Positions 21,791 through 34,517 of a DNA stretch of 64,000 nt are shown here, piece by piece. Position 1 is the stretch's first letter, and every line of letters begins with the position of its first letter. Origin of the DNA: Epiperipatus broadwayi. Taxonomy: Eukaryota > Onychophora > Udeonychophora > Euonychophora > Peripatidae. The notes below the pieces were generated by a model. That model searched no databases. It saw nothing but the letters and a program-made list of their open reading frames with translations, and had not been told where the DNA came from. The position numbers were made by a program, and so were the translations under genes. Location: contig JAQFVV010000055.1 of assembly GCA_028023455.1 (NCBI GenBank), positions 4,868,030-4,932,029 on the forward strand, written 5' to 3'.

Positions 21791-22654
21791 CAAGGCAAGG
21801 CTTGGAACTAAATGGCCGAATGGAAGATCTATAATGTATTAATATTATTTTAAATTAAGAAATTAAATATATAATAATTTTGGTAGTGTTGAAAGTTAAT
21901 TGAAACTGTTTTATAATTTCATATTTACACCTGATTGAAACTAATATAAGCGTGATCGATTTGCTGTGATCTAACAAAATTAAAACAAAATCATGTCAGA
22001 GATATTAGCAGTGATGCGAATATCCTGCGCATCATCAATTATGCAGCAGCAGCAAAGTTACCATAAATGATTCTTTTGTGGCGAAACAAATAAACGAGGC
22101 GCAGCTTTTGCTTCTTAACAATAAAACACTAAATCTATCAGCTACAGTTTTATATTCGAAATTGTTTAAAATAGCTCTTAGCTGCTATTTAAAACTAAAA
22201 CTCTAAAATAGATCACTTATAGTATTTGTGGGTGTGTGGCATATTTAATAACTCATTACGGTTTTGACAGTAAATGTGTGTGTTTTTTTTAGTTCAGCGT
22301 TTGACATTTTGACAATCTAAAAGGTGGTGTTTATCTACTTATTTTAAAGGAAAATTAATCTTCTTTTTTTTTTAAAAAAAAAAAAAAAGCTTAGTTTTTG
22401 AACTTAAAAAATGTACACAAATAATGTTTATTTTTAAGTAGTTATTTCTGCAAAGTTAAGAGAAAGAGAAATGTGAACATCAAGAAAGATATGCTAATGA
22501 GAAAATGATGTTATGAAACGTAGGGCCATTTGAAAGTATCCTGGAAGCTTGTCCATGTAATATGCCTTTCATATAAAAACTTTCATATTCATCCTAATAT
22601 AAGAAAATTTTGTATTTATGAGTATTATGTTACTATTATAAAGAGGAAAAAACT
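21791..22654. other. non-coding, nothing recognised
   Basis: AT-rich; poly(T)/poly(A) around 22362-22390. No supported gene. Confidence 0.4.
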
Positions 22655-23180
22655 CGTCATACAGTAACGCCACTCTGTGTTAGCCAGATTAATCAATGGA
22701 TTCAAGAAGGTTTGTGCATAAAATCTCTATCTAGTGCATACTCATCTAATATCCCCAGACTAGTTTTGTGACTTTCATCTGTGAGAAACCTTGGATCCGA
22801 GAGCACTGCACTTAGATCTTAGAATCTAATGCAACATTCTGGCAGCCATTTTTTTTAGCCATGAATCCTAAATGAAATCACAGTAGTGTTTTCAATCCAA
22901 GTTCATTCGCTTGTATAGTCATATAGATCTAAACTCAGTTCAGCATCTATATATTTTGGTGTTTTTGATTAACTAAAAAGGTAAATGATGGCTGCTGGGG
23001 GATTGCATTAGATTCTAAGATCTAGGTACAAATCCAAGACTCCACACTGATGAAAGCAACAACTAGAAACTAGTGTGGGGATTTTGGATGAGCAGGCTCT
23101 AAATAGAGATTTTATGCACAAATATTCTTGTATCCATTGATTACTATGATTTACACTGGGTGGCACTACTTTGTCACTTT
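22655..23180. mobile_element. large inverted pair of family A hammerhead-like units
   Basis: Left unit (minus, about 22655-22855) and right unit (plus, 22989-23180) are inverted copies around a ~130-bp centre. Shared blocks: CATTAGATTCTAAGATCTA, GATTTTATGCACAAA, CAGACTAGTTTTGTGACTTT or its complement, and ATCCATTGATTA. The right unit has CTGATGA at 23047-23053, GAAAC at 23066-23070 and TAGTG. The left unit keeps TAGTC but its core reads CAGATGA. Stem I can form in the left unit (TTCTCA with TGGGGA, including G-U pairs). Confidence 0.7.
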
Positions 23181-23459
23181 TAAGCAAGATATTTACATTT
23201 TGTTAACATAAATAAATACACATACACATTAATCATACACATGATATATATATTATTGGAATCATTATTTGACTCTGAATTTTGTATAGATGTTAATAAT
23301 TTGAATGAAAGATGATAAAAAAAAATAACAACTTGCACTGATTATGGTAACATTGTTTGATGACTGCACACATTTTTGAGATACTGTATTTAGTCGTAAA
23401 CCTGATTTCCAGTAGATGTCTGAAATGTTATGGGAAGGCACTTTGATTCACTGGTTATT

Positions 23460-23620
23460 TTGCTTTAGAATGAAGTTATCCAATCATAAGTAATCCAAGG
23501 ACTTCATTAAAAATATATATATTAGAGGGCAACATTCAAAATAATAAATACAGTATTTATATATTCATCAAAGAAGTTTAATCCATTATGCTGCTTTTAC
23601 ATATATTTAAATAAATCATA
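23460..23620 (+). mobile_element. hAT-like element end, degraded
   Basis: TTATCCAATCATAAGTAATC then CAAGGACTTCATTAAAAATA and CAAAATAATAAATACAG match the left end of the hAT-like element at 54613-55574 and the copy at 49633-49760. The right boundary is uncertain; a second matching block is at 24630-24740. Confidence 0.45.
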
Positions 23621-23861
23621 TGATATATTTTAATTTTAAACCATCTAATTTAAATATTAATAATAATTATATTGTAAATAATAATGACAACTCTAAGAGT
23701 AATAAAAAAGAAATAAAACTTAAATACTTTCTAAAATTTATCATACATTACTAAAAACTAAAAATTATATAGATAAAAGCATTAACATAGGATGGTCAAA
23801 TTATAAAAAATCTTCATAAATTAATAGGTAATTATAAAATAAAAGATGATGTGAAATCATC

Positions 23862-24015
23862 ATCATCAACCATTATCAATCCACTGCTGGATGAAGGTAT
23901 CTCCAAGTTCAAACCATCTCCGATCTTTAGCCTTTTTTCTCCATAGCACCCCTGCATATGTTCTTATTTCATCCATCCATCTCATATGAGGTCTCTTTCT
24001 GGGTCTTTTACAATC
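23862..24015 (-). pseudogene. LINE 3' end fragment (RTE/CR1-like)
   Basis: Plus-strand CATCATCATCAACCATTAT, CAATCCACTGCTGGATGAAG, CATCCATCTCATATGAGGTC are the reverse complement of the C-terminal coding tail and 3' terminus of the same LINE family as 52545-54065. 5'-truncated, as usual for LINE copies. Confidence 0.7.
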
Positions 24016-25461
24016 CAAATATAGAGTTGTATATAAAATTACTTATGGAAGTTGCACTATGGTTTACCATGGACATAAAGGGAAACATTTAGATGAAAGA
24101 ACATAATGCAATTAATAGAAGAGATTATATATCTATTCATTATTTAAAATACGTGAAATAGATCATGTAAAAAATATAAAAACCTTTAAAGTATATTAAA
24201 GAACCTAATAGAATGAAGACATATGAAACCAATTATATTAATTACAATAAAAATAATTGTATGAAAAATATCAATTAATTTAACTAATAATTGGCTAATG
24301 ATAAATGAATGGAAAATTATATAATATACATTTATACAAATTTTTTTCTGCCTTAATAATATTGTAATATTTTAATAGGTTATAGTTAATTTTATATAAA
24401 GCAGACAAATCACTATGTATACAATGTAGGTCATAATCGAAAAGGGTAACAATTAATATTTGCCAAAAAGAGCTTTTATGTATATGATTATTATTATAAA
24501 TATTATTGCTTTTATATATCATATTGTGTGATTTATTTAAGTATATATATATATAAAATTATAGTTAGATTTAGCAAGCATTTCAAAATATATATAAAAA
24601 GTTATGGTATTTATAAAAGGTTTCTTTGAAACAGTAGGAATGATACAATAATGGTCTATACCATTTTAGCGAGAGCTTTGTGATAGTTTGGCTTTATTTA
24701 TTAAATAATGCAAGCGCTTATTTGACATACCTTATATTTGGAAATATGTGGATATACGATGATTTAAAAACACCAGATAATGTCAACATTAAGATTATCT
24801 ATTAATGATAGACTTAAAATATCTAATAAGCATTCAATTCAAATTGTTATTTTTTAATTCCAAACAAAAAAGAAAACTTTAGGTAGTAGACTCTACAATC
24901 TCTTACTGTGGATTATCTTTTAGACAGCTTTGCTTTAGAACATGCAAAGTAATGTTAAGTTTCTGTTGAGTAGTTGTACAGTTATGTCATTTGCAAAAAA
25001 AATAATAATATTGAAATTAAATTATGTACTCTGTATCCATATGGTCTGTAACTATGCTGAAATGAATATATGCTTAATATAAAGTTAGATATAGGAAGTG
25101 ATGTAAATTGTATATAGTCAGATAATATTTTTGTATATTCTATATACATAGATAACAATACAAAATGCACTGAGAATATTTGTAATACATAAGTATATTT
25201 TAGTGATGTCTAGTAGAAAATTTTCAGGCATTACATAAATACAAAATAGACTGATCTTTCTTTCATAGCAAACCTAGCTTATAGTATGCTAGATTTCTAA
25301 AACTCTAATATTTCTTTTAGCAAGTGAACCGGTTTAGACATCTAGCATGCTTGATGATTATTTTGCACTAGGTAGCAATTAATGATATTAAAGTTTAAAT
25401 TTTCACCAAGGGTACAAAATTTGCTTCTCTTTTATTTAACATGTTCATAGATATAAAGAGT
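24016..25461. other. AT-rich non-coding; hAT-like block at 24630-24740
   Basis: 24630-24740 (ATTTTAGCGAGAGCTTTGTG, ATGCAAGCGCTTATTTGAC) resembles 49845-49890. The remainder holds no supported feature. Confidence 0.35.
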
Positions 25462-25640
25462 TATAATTTGGAGTCCAAGAGATTGTAAAAGACCTAGAAA
25501 GAAACCACATGTGAGATGGATGGATGAAATTAGAAAGTGTGTAGCGGTGATGTGGAGAAGAGAAGCTAAAGGTCACAGATGGATTGAACTTGGAGAGACC
25601 TTCATCCGGCAGTGGATTGATGATGGTTCATAATGATGAT
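25462..25640 (+). pseudogene. LINE 3' end fragment with intact C-terminal tail
   Basis: About 50 codons are open to a TAA near 25633. The peptide shows the basic RPRKKPHVRWMDEI motif and the WIELGETFIRQW block that end many RTE/CR1-like reverse transcriptase polyproteins. The copy then ends in ATGATGATG-type sequence. It is severely 5'-truncated and lacks the polymerase domain. Confidence 0.75.
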
Positions 25641-26094
25641 GAATTGTGAACTGTATTACTTTTAATTAGATTATTACAAGTATTATTGTAATTTTAAATA
25701 TGAGAAATTTCTATTAATCATTATAAAGAATGGATTCAGAATGTGTGATGTGAACCAATGATAATCCATTAGATAACAATTGAAAAATAACACCAAGTTT
25801 ATATGAGGTTAAAATTTGATGGTAATTAATTGGAAGTTAACAATTATAAATTACATTAAAATACAACTGGAAGCATAAGGTATGAAATTAATCATAGAAT
25901 TAAACTTGGAATATTTTTGACAGAAATAACTTCATGTTAAAATGAAACATACCCAATACCAGTATGTAAAAATAAGAGCGCTACAGTGACTTCAAATCAC
26001 AGAGCCAAAGTATGGAAAAGGGAAATATATGAGAGAAAAAAACAGATATCACTGACTTCATTGAAAGACTTAAGATATTGAAAGAGAGTATGTG

Positions 26095-26305
26095 CCTAAT
26101 ATATTGCAAGAAGAGATGCCAATAGATAGATTGTTCAAGTCTTATACTGGATCCCAAGAGTTGTAAAATGATGACATGAAGTGGCTGAATAAAATAAAGT
26201 TTGCTGGACTGTTGTGGAGAAGCTACGTGTCAGAGAAACTGAATTCAATTAGGAGAAACCTTTATCCTGTAGTGGATTATGGTTGGCGAAAATGATGTTG
26301 AGAGA
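26095..26305 (+). pseudogene. LINE 3' end fragment, diverged
   Basis: Matches the same tail (CTGGATCCCAAGAGTTGTAA, AAGTGGCTGAATAAAATAAA, GGAGAAACCTTTATCCTGTA) with many substitutions and stops. Confidence 0.6.
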
Positions 26306-26584
26306 TATACAAAAAAAAGCAATTTATATCATCTTTATTAAGCTTTTATATGAGTTAGTTTTAAGCTTAATACCAGAAAATATCTCTTTGAAAGTAAATT
26401 AGGTAGGGATCTGGGTGCTATCATTTCCATGGTCTTTTATTATTCATTACATATATAGTCACACGTGATTTAACTAGACCACTGTGTTTAGATTATTCAA
26501 TGTAATTATTAAGAATATATAGCTCCAATTATGCTGTTGTTGGATATATTGCTGGAAGAGATGATAATAGATGAACAATTGAAA

Positions 26585-26765
26585 TCTTAAACTGGATTCC
26601 AAGAGCTTGTAAAAGACCCAGAAAGAGACTACATGTGAGATGGATGGATGAAATAAGAAAGTGAGCAGGTGTGATGTGGAGAAGAAACTAAAGATCGGAG
26701 AAGATGGTTTGAACTTGGAAAGACCATCCTGCAGTGGATTGATAATGTTTGATGATGATGATGCT
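26585..26765 (+). pseudogene. LINE 3' end fragment
   Basis: ACTGGATTCCAAGAGCTTGT, GTGAGATGGATGGATGAAAT, GAAAGACCATCCTGCAGTGG and a terminal GATGATGATGATG. Third same-strand copy within 1.3 kb, suggesting a local insertion cluster or duplication. Confidence 0.7.
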
Positions 26766-27489
26766 GTTGTTTATGTTCAATTATAATTTAGAATTATTTT
26801 TCGCCTTTATTGTGACTAAACTAACAGTTTGTTTTGCTTTGGCTATCTGTATTTTATATAGAATTAAGAAATCTAAACACATAGCTTAATTAGATTATGC
26901 GGTAGACTATTAATACCGGACCCCAGGTGGTAGACTTGTTTTGGATTAAAAATTAAATATGCTAGAATACAATCAATCGCAAACCACCACTAATGATAAA
27001 TCTTGTGTTTTCGCTTGGTGATAGAAATATATTTTCTAATTACTTTTCCAACTTTTAGGAAGAAAACACACACGCTTTATATTATATCTTCTTTATAACT
27101 GGAATACTGTCTATAAAATGAATAGTTTTCATCACTTTTAAATTATTTTAATACGATACTCTTTAATCTCATTCCGCAAGGATATCAAATCATTTTAAAT
27201 CAGGCAAATCGTTTTGCAATTAAACAAAAACAACTTTATTTATTTAAAATTCCCATTTAAAAGTTAAGTGTGAATAAACGCCTTGGTTGTTTTAATTTAA
27301 AAGTTTAAACATCTTTACTTAGTTAAATTTATGTGAATCTTTTTTTTTGATTACCAGTACGTAGTTTAAATGAGCAAATCTAACATTACTAATCGTCAAC
27401 TTAATTCCAGGGCAGATATTTTTAAATTATAATACTCAATTAAACATGTAAAGAATGTATCACGTGATCATGCAATTTTCTTCCATTGT
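26766..27489. other. non-coding, nothing recognised
   Basis: AT-rich sequence without a supported feature. Confidence 0.4.
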
Positions 27490-28024
27490 TTGGATTTTTT
27501 TTTTTTTTATTGTATTCAAATTTGTATCCTAAGTTATACTTAAATTCAAAACAATCTCTTTTCATAACAAATTTTGTTATTTTTCACATCACTGAATAAG
27601 CTCAATTTATTAATTAGAGAGAAAATTCTGTTTAGTATTATCTGTTATTCTGGGTTTGAATTCACAATTCTCTAATTCAAATAAGAAATAAAAATTTAAA
27701 AATATCTTCCTGCATAATTTTACTATTAATGTATATTGATGAATGTATATAAATGGCTCAGAAGTTTAGATAATAAAGGTATATGTTTTAAAGGCATTTA
27801 TTCTACAAGAGTCAATTACAACAGGTTTAGAAAAAAAACACCAGTTTTGATCGTGAGAAAGAGTCTGTCAGATTACAGATTTAAAAAAAGGTGGTTTTAC
27901 ATTATTGACTTATACAACATTATTTACATAAAAAAGGTTTTAAAAGTTTTTAAAAAGGAGGGGAAAAAGGTCTAAATCTTGAGGTTTTATCACTGTTGCA
28001 TTCATTTTCTGAGGATGATTTATC

Positions 28025-28468
28025 TTATTTCGGTTTCAGATGTTGTTGCATTAGAGACCAAGTGTCTTCAAACATTGTTTGGGATGATAGATTATCTGTT
28101 TCTTTAAAAGTTTCCAGTTTATTCCAGAAGGTGTACAAGGGTCTTCTGGGATTACAATCGTACATGAGTTTGCATCTGGTACACCAGATAGCATATAACA
28201 CGAATATGCTAGCACAAATGTTTGCAAAAATTCCTTGTTTGAATGTCTGGAATAGGGTATTGATATTATATTTGGGGTTGTTAAAAAGTTTTGGTATTGC
28301 TTTGCATATGATCTCAAGGCCCTCACATTCGAAGAAAAGATGATATTGAGTTTCAGAATCTTTATGGCAAAGGCTGCATTGTTCATCAACATTCTTGTAC
28401 TGTCTTCTGTGTCTATAAAAGTGAAGTGTAGGTAGGGATTCTACATTTATTTTGATAAGAAAATCCAA
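28025..28468 (-). pseudogene. LINE ORF2 C-terminal zinc-binding region
   Basis: An open stretch of 147 codons contains EQCSLCHKDSETQYHLFFEC, the C-x2-C...H-x4-C zinc motif that follows RT in many LINE clades. It is in the right order, about 0.6 kb after the RT domain. ORFs on the plus strand at 27996-28343 are antisense shadows. Confidence 0.8.
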
Positions 28469-28959
28469 GTACTTAGGTTCAAGTGACCAGAATTTAAATT
28501 TTTTAATCAGTTGTTTGTTGTTTATATTAAGTATTGGTTTCTTTTCATGATTTAAGGTAGGGATTTGAATAAGGGTAAATATTTGCCAATATTTGTATTT
28601 TGGACTGGAGGGGAGAAGATTAAAGTTAGGAATTGTGCAAAGTGGTACAATGAGATTTTCCCAGAATTTGAATAGTGGTGGTCATTTGTCATAATTTTTA
28701 ATGATTATTATATGTGGGAATAATTTGTTACATGAAATGAAGAGGTTTACTGTTTTTTGTATTTTGAATGTATTAATCATGTGTAATCCAAGACCATTGA
28801 GATTTAGTGGTTGTTTATTGAGTGAGATAGCTGCTGTATGATTTCCCCAAACTAGCTGTCTTAATTGAGAATATATTTTCCTAATAAAAGCTTGTATATA
28901 TTATTGGTGAAAAATATGAAATTCTTGTCATAACAAGAAGGTTGAACAGAGAAGTTTTT

Positions 28960-30300
28960 GAATAGAAGAAGATAGATATGACTTAGAAAGTGAGTTTATT
29001 AGGCTTTCACTCTTGTCATTAAGTTTTTGTTGCATTAGGCTTCACATTGCTAAATTACTAAGATAGTTTGGAAATCCAAGAAAGAGAGTTGGATTTCCTT
29101 TGAAGTGCTGTTTATGTGTTTTTCCTGTGTTGATTAACCAAGCACATGATTTGTCCATGTTAAACACTAATTTATATTTTGTGGTAAAATTAGCCAGAAT
29201 TTTTTATAATTTAGGGATTTGCTTAGTTGTTGATAGAAATGTTGACATATCCATATATGCGATGACTGAGATGCTGGTATTAAGTGCTGGAATGAATATT
29301 CCTGTCAATTCTTTTTCAATCTCCAACAGTAAAGGATTGATGTATGTAGTAAACAGAAGAGCACTTAGTGGGGAACCTTGTGGTATTGAACAATGTGGAA
29401 TAAAGGCTGGAGTGAATTTACCATTCAATGTTATGTGTATTTCACGATTTATGAGGAGGTTAGTTAGTGTATAGGATCACTTTAGGTACCATATATTCTG
29501 CTAGGGCATTAATAAGGAGGTCTACTTGAATCATATCAAATGTAGCTTTAATGTGTAGTTGAACCACTAATGGACGGTATTTTTTCTTTTCTCTCACTAT
29601 GCTTATGATTATTTTAAATAGAAAAGCTGCTTGGTTTCTTGAAGCACCCTTCTTTGCAAATTGGTATTTAGATAATGCAGATAGCAGGGATGGCTCTAAT
29701 TTGTCTTTTAATGTTGATTCCAAAATTTTAATTCATAAAGGAGCCATTGATATTGGTCTAAGATTCTGAAATGATGGATTTTTTCTTGTTTTTTAATAAA
29801 TGGTGCGAGAGATATTGGATAAAATCCATGTATATGATAGACTTGTTTAGATATGTAATTAGCCAACTTTGCAAGATATTTTGATGTGAAGTGATTTAAA
29901 TGATTAAAAACAAAGCATGGTATGCCATGAATGCCTGGATGATTTGAAGTCTAGGAAAGAAATTAGTTTAGTACTAAGTTCCTTTGATGTGAAGAGAGGC
30001 ATGTTTTCACATTGCCCAACAAAATTTGCAGAAGGGTTGAATGCCTCCCTACTTTGAAGTTTGCTTTTGTAATGAATAAACAGGGAATGCAGCATATTGT
30101 CTCCTGCATATATTTTATTTTCATTATATAGTTCTGAAGGTACTCTGATAATTGGACTTTGGCCTAATGCCCATCGGATGTAGTTTCTCGACCAAGTGTG
30201 GAGTCTACTTAGATATATTCTTCTTTTTTTTTAATTGGTAAATATTGCCCAAGTGTTTCACATGTGATTTTATACTCATTTCTTAAGGTTTTAATTATTA
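28960..30300 (-). pseudogene. LINE ORF2 reverse transcriptase domain
   Basis: Visible RT blocks: KYQFAKKGASRNQAAF (29650-29600), LHIKATFDMIQVD in place of the usual LD-KAFD (block A, 29560), IPQGSPLSALLFTTYI (block B, 29370) and AYMDM where AYxDD is expected (block C, about 29260), then a KLVFNMDKSC-like block. Loss of the second catalytic aspartate and several frame breaks mean no activity. The small plus-strand ORFs over this interval are shadows. Confidence 0.8.
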
Positions 30301-30659
30301 CATTGTCACTATTTGATGGTGTAGAGTCAATTATTTTCTTATTCAATTCATTGGCGAGTGTTAATAATCTTGTTAGTGGGGGTTTATTCTTTGTAATATG
30401 ATTGATTGTAAATGACGGATATTAATGAATGCAATCCAGGTTTGTATGGGATCCAAATCTAATATGCTGAATTTAAATAATTCAATATATATTTCTGAAA
30501 CTAGGAATTCCGTAATGTTATTTGGAAGAAGGATGCAAATTGTTTTACCACTGTGAAAGAGTTTTTTTGGAAAAAGTTAAGATTCATAGAAACTATTAAG
30601 ACTAAATAATCTGAGAAAGGTTGGTTTTTTAATGAAAGGTTAAGCATATGATGTAACAT

Positions 30660-31245
30660 TGGGGATTAGAAAAATAAATCTATTAGTGATGTGTGTCTGC
30701 CATTATTAAATGAATATGAATTATTAGGTAAGAAGTTTTCACCATTCATTAGTGGAAAGGACAATCGGTGTATCCATCTAGAAACAAAATTTTCATAACT
30801 CATGTTGAAATCTCCTAATAGTAAGCATGGATATGGAGACATTGCAAAAAAGGAATTTAAAGTCAGTATTATTCTATTTATTATGTATAGACCTGGAGGA
30901 ATATAAACATAGATAATATTTAAAATTATTGCTGAGTGATGTAGAGTGATTATTAACATATGTGGATCAACATACAATATTTTAAAAGATTTGAAAGGAC
31001 AGGACTTGACTATAATTAAGCCAGTTCCTGCTAATGCTGAGTTGAATGAGTTGGAAAAGATGGAGAAACCTTGGTTATGGAAATATTTAGATGGATCAGT
31101 TTGTGAACCACTATAATTTTTTGTTTCAAGAAGGCCTAATATGTGGGGTTGAATGATGTCAAACCATTTAGATAATTGGAATATTTTGTTTGGATGATTT
31201 AATCCCCTGATATTAAATGCTCCAATATTTATTTTTCATTTTGGG
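30660..31245 (-). pseudogene. LINE ORF2 apurinic-type endonuclease domain
   Basis: Translation opens with a FNIRGLNHPNK-like start, then a LLETKNY block, LLLGDFNMSYENF near 30810 and SYSFNNGRHTSLIDLFF at its end. These are the N-terminal, Glu, GDFN and Ser/Asp-His-region blocks of the exonuclease-endonuclease-phosphatase fold, which nicks target DNA to prime reverse transcription. This domain reads through about 190 codons and is the least damaged part of ORF2. Confidence 0.8.
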
Positions 31246-31748
31246 TTAGTCTAGAATATAATTAAAAAGAAATTTTAATTTTTTAAATTGTTTCTTTATT
31301 TTTTTTAAATTTTTGACTCGGATGTCAAAGATTAATCAGTATTATCCACTTCTGATATATTGGCATTTGGATTCATATTAACAGTAGTATTTTTATTAAC
31401 TGAAGGATAAAAGACTGACATTGTATCTTGAATAATGGTTTGATCTTCTGATGAGAATTCATGTTCTGTTTCATAGGTAGTATTTGTAGTAGTTCTAACT
31501 TTCTTTTTAAAGTCCATTATTGATGAAAAAGTCTTCTTTATCACTTTCTTCCATATTACAAACCTTCTTTCTATCATGCTTTTTATGAGGTGGATGACCA
31601 GGCTTGCGATTGAAGTTATGCTCTTTATTTGTTGGGATTGTTGGAACATTTAAAAAGAATATTAATGAGTCCATGATATCTGATGATGTCTTATTGAGTG
31701 TCAGGATTTGTGTATTATTATTAGTTTGATTATTGGCTTTGTATTGAT

Positions 31749-32968
31749 TTACAGCTGGATTTGTTTTCTCTTTATTTGTTTTCTCTTTATAGTGGGAAAA
31801 TCATCATTATTTATAAAGTCTATTCTTGATCTAGAGGTTGATTTTAATTCTTTGTTTGATAACTGTTCTACGGTTGATGCTTGATTTTCTTTTTTAGATG
31901 ATTGATGATTTATTTTTTTAGTTATATTAGGTAACATATCAAAATATTCAAGATCCATACTTGTATTAGATGCTTCTGCTCTATTATCAGATAACTGTGT
32001 CCATTGTTGTTTTTTGACATTTTGAGTATGTTCTATTAGTTTGGCACTTTGGTGTGAGGCAGTGGCAATCATATGACATTGTGGACAGAGTAAACTGGGG
32101 CAGGTATTTATTGTGTGACTTCTTTTCTCACAATGAAAGCATTGAGGTTTGAGCCTATGGATAATAAGAAGTAGCATGGCTTCTTGATCCATGATTTGGG
32201 TAGGAATATTGTTAGGGTCTATGTTTTGATGTAGCTTGATGTTGAATTCAAAATTATTGGCATATATTGGAACAGGAGTATCTTTTAAGTAGGTTGGCTA
32301 AAATCCTATGACCACTCTGAATGGTTCCATCAATCTATGGAAATTGTCAATGTTAAAATATGTATTTTTATGTAAACCAGTAATAAAATTCTCTCTGTGT
32401 TGATGTACTTTGATTAGAACATAATCCCCTAGCATTTTAATCATTTTGTTAAAAAAATTTTTTTGATCTTCATTATGAAACTCAATAGTCATATATCTTG
32501 GATTAGGATGTTCTGCAATTTGAAAGATTGTATCCCATAGGTTGTATGTACTTAAAACTTTGTATAGATCTTTTTGAAATCTGTATAGAGAACAGTTTGT
32601 ATTGGTGATGGCAAGTATTATTGATTTTTTTCTAAAAAATCTTTTGAACGAGTCAAAAAGATGTTAAGTTATTGTTGAATTGAAAAGCTCTGATATACAG
32701 TCCACTTCATCATCAGCCCAAGTTCGTTGACTAACATTAACTTTTGAATTAGGGTGCTGCACTAATAAATCCAGTTTAATAACATTATTGATAGTTGAAT
32801 GGTGAAATCAAAAGGTTGTAGATTGATTTGTTTTTTATTTTCACTGGTGTCATTATTATTTTTAGTTTTGGTTAAAAACTGACGTGATTTGTTAACGGAA
32901 AAACTTTTAATAACGTTTGCATAAGACATATTTGAAAGATTGAACACGTTTTCCTTTGAGGAAGCCAT
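31749..32968 (-). pseudogene. LINE ORF1 (gag-like, CCHC zinc knuckle)
   Basis: Starts at a methionine at 32968 (MASSKENVFNLSNMSYANV), the first product of the element. The frame breaks near 32762, resumes at 32492-32298, and again at 32192-31749. The last part holds CFHCEKRSHTINTC, a CCHC knuckle like retroviral nucleocapsid, followed by a second CPQCH pair and a charged, serine-rich tail. Family function is RNA binding in the retrotransposition particle. The frame losses make it non-functional. Confidence 0.75.
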
Positions 32969-33190
32969 TTTACACGGTTGGGTTTTTTTACCCTGGTTTA
33001 AATATTTACTTGTTAATTCCTAAATTTATTGTACTATGTAATTTAATTGTTCTGAAGTAAATACAATCCTGGTGTTTTTTAATAAAAAAAACCATGCATT
33101 AATGGAAAATTTAACTTTAAAATTTTAACGAGGTAACCAAGATTTTACCCATTTCACCCTCTAGTGGTGATCCATAAAGGTATAGTATAT

Positions 33191-34517
33191 AATGATTTTT
33201 GCCAATAGTGACTACTCTTTTATCTAATAATCTCAACCTCTCACTAGGAAAAAAAATGTATATTCACATAAAATTAATGTTTTATTCCATGGTATAAAAT
33301 ATTCATTTAGAGTTAAAAAATAGATGTGTTTATTTATATATTTAGATATACAATAAGATCTCGGAATAACTCACCCTGAATATGGGACTGTAAACTGTCC
33401 CGAACGTGCTTGGCGGTAAAATTTTAATAATTTCACTAATAATTTATTAATAGCTTCATTATCTGTGCACAGAGCACATATATATATTAATTTATTTAAG
33501 TGTTAATGAAGTTAAATCTTAACTATTAATGACATAGTGGGGACAAGACTCTTCATCAAGAAATAGGCTTTTTTTTTATCATTTATAAATGTGTTTAGTT
33601 GCAAAGTAATGTGTTATTGATTATTATATAGGATGAGCTAAAGATTATTTTACTATATTATTTTATTATTCCATGACCAAGTAACAATTAAATCAGGCTA
33701 ATCTTATAAAATTTACTTTTTTAACATATGTGAGCCTGAATAAAGTTTTTGTCAAAACAAAATTTTTTTTAACAAATTTATTACTTGTTAAAATTAATTT
33801 TGAACATAACTAAAAGAACAATAACAACAAAAAAAAAAATAACAAGAACTATAAATTTACTTAAGGAAATAAAAAAACAAAACTAACGTTTACATTAGTG
33901 AATATGTTTTTTTCTTTTCATAACATAAGTTTAATTCCTTTTACAAATATATAATTATAAAGAAGAAATATAATTTATGACTACTAAATAAAAATTTTCA
34001 AAATGAAAATGGCCATGAAACAAAAAAATTACCTTTAGAATCATTTCTGCTTGACAAATAAAATGCAAACAAGTATCACCATTTTGTGCAATTTGACTTT
34101 TGCGATTTGACTTTTGAACTAAAAGGCTTTATTTCTGCTATCTTTGGCCATTTAGTAATAAAACAAAATTTGAAATATACAACATTTACAATTTTTTTAG
34201 AAGTATTTACTCTAAAATTCCAATACAACAATTGGCATATGCACAATTCAAAATGCCATATGAGTTTCATTGAAATCGATGAATTGAATTAGCACTGTTG
34301 CTTCAAATTATCACAAAGCTTTCTAAAAAAACATTAATATAATTGTATTTTTATTAATATTTTAATAGGTATTATATTTCATTAATATAATTAGACAGTT
34401 TATAATCAAAATTAAAAAGAAATTAAATTAAAACAGTAATATTACAGTATGGTAAAGTAACTATATGTAGAAGTCACATAAGTTCTTAAGTAAACATTTT
34501 AAATGAAATACTATAGC
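33191..34517. other. non-coding, nothing recognised
   Basis: AT-rich. ORFs 34076-34292 on both strands overlap fully, are low-complexity and are not called. Confidence 0.4.

Larger units (their letters stand above)
27490..33190 (-). mobile_element. near full-length dead non-LTR retrotransposon (LINE)
   Basis: Minus-strand order: 5' region (33190-32970), ORF1 with CCHC knuckle, then endonuclease, reverse transcriptase and a C-terminal zinc motif, and a 3' UTR reaching a T-run (poly(A) on minus) at 27490-27504. About 5.7 kb in all, close to full length for this class. Every domain is interrupted by stops or frame changes and the polymerase active site is mutated. The order fits L1/Tx1- or I/Jockey-like LINEs; the clade is not resolved. 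No TSD could be confirmed. It is much more complete than the other LINE family, which is only 3' fragments. Confidence 0.85.

Noticed and set aside
27996-28343. Plus-strand ORF of 115 codons
   Set aside because: Antisense to the LINE C-terminal zinc region, which has recognisable motifs on minus.
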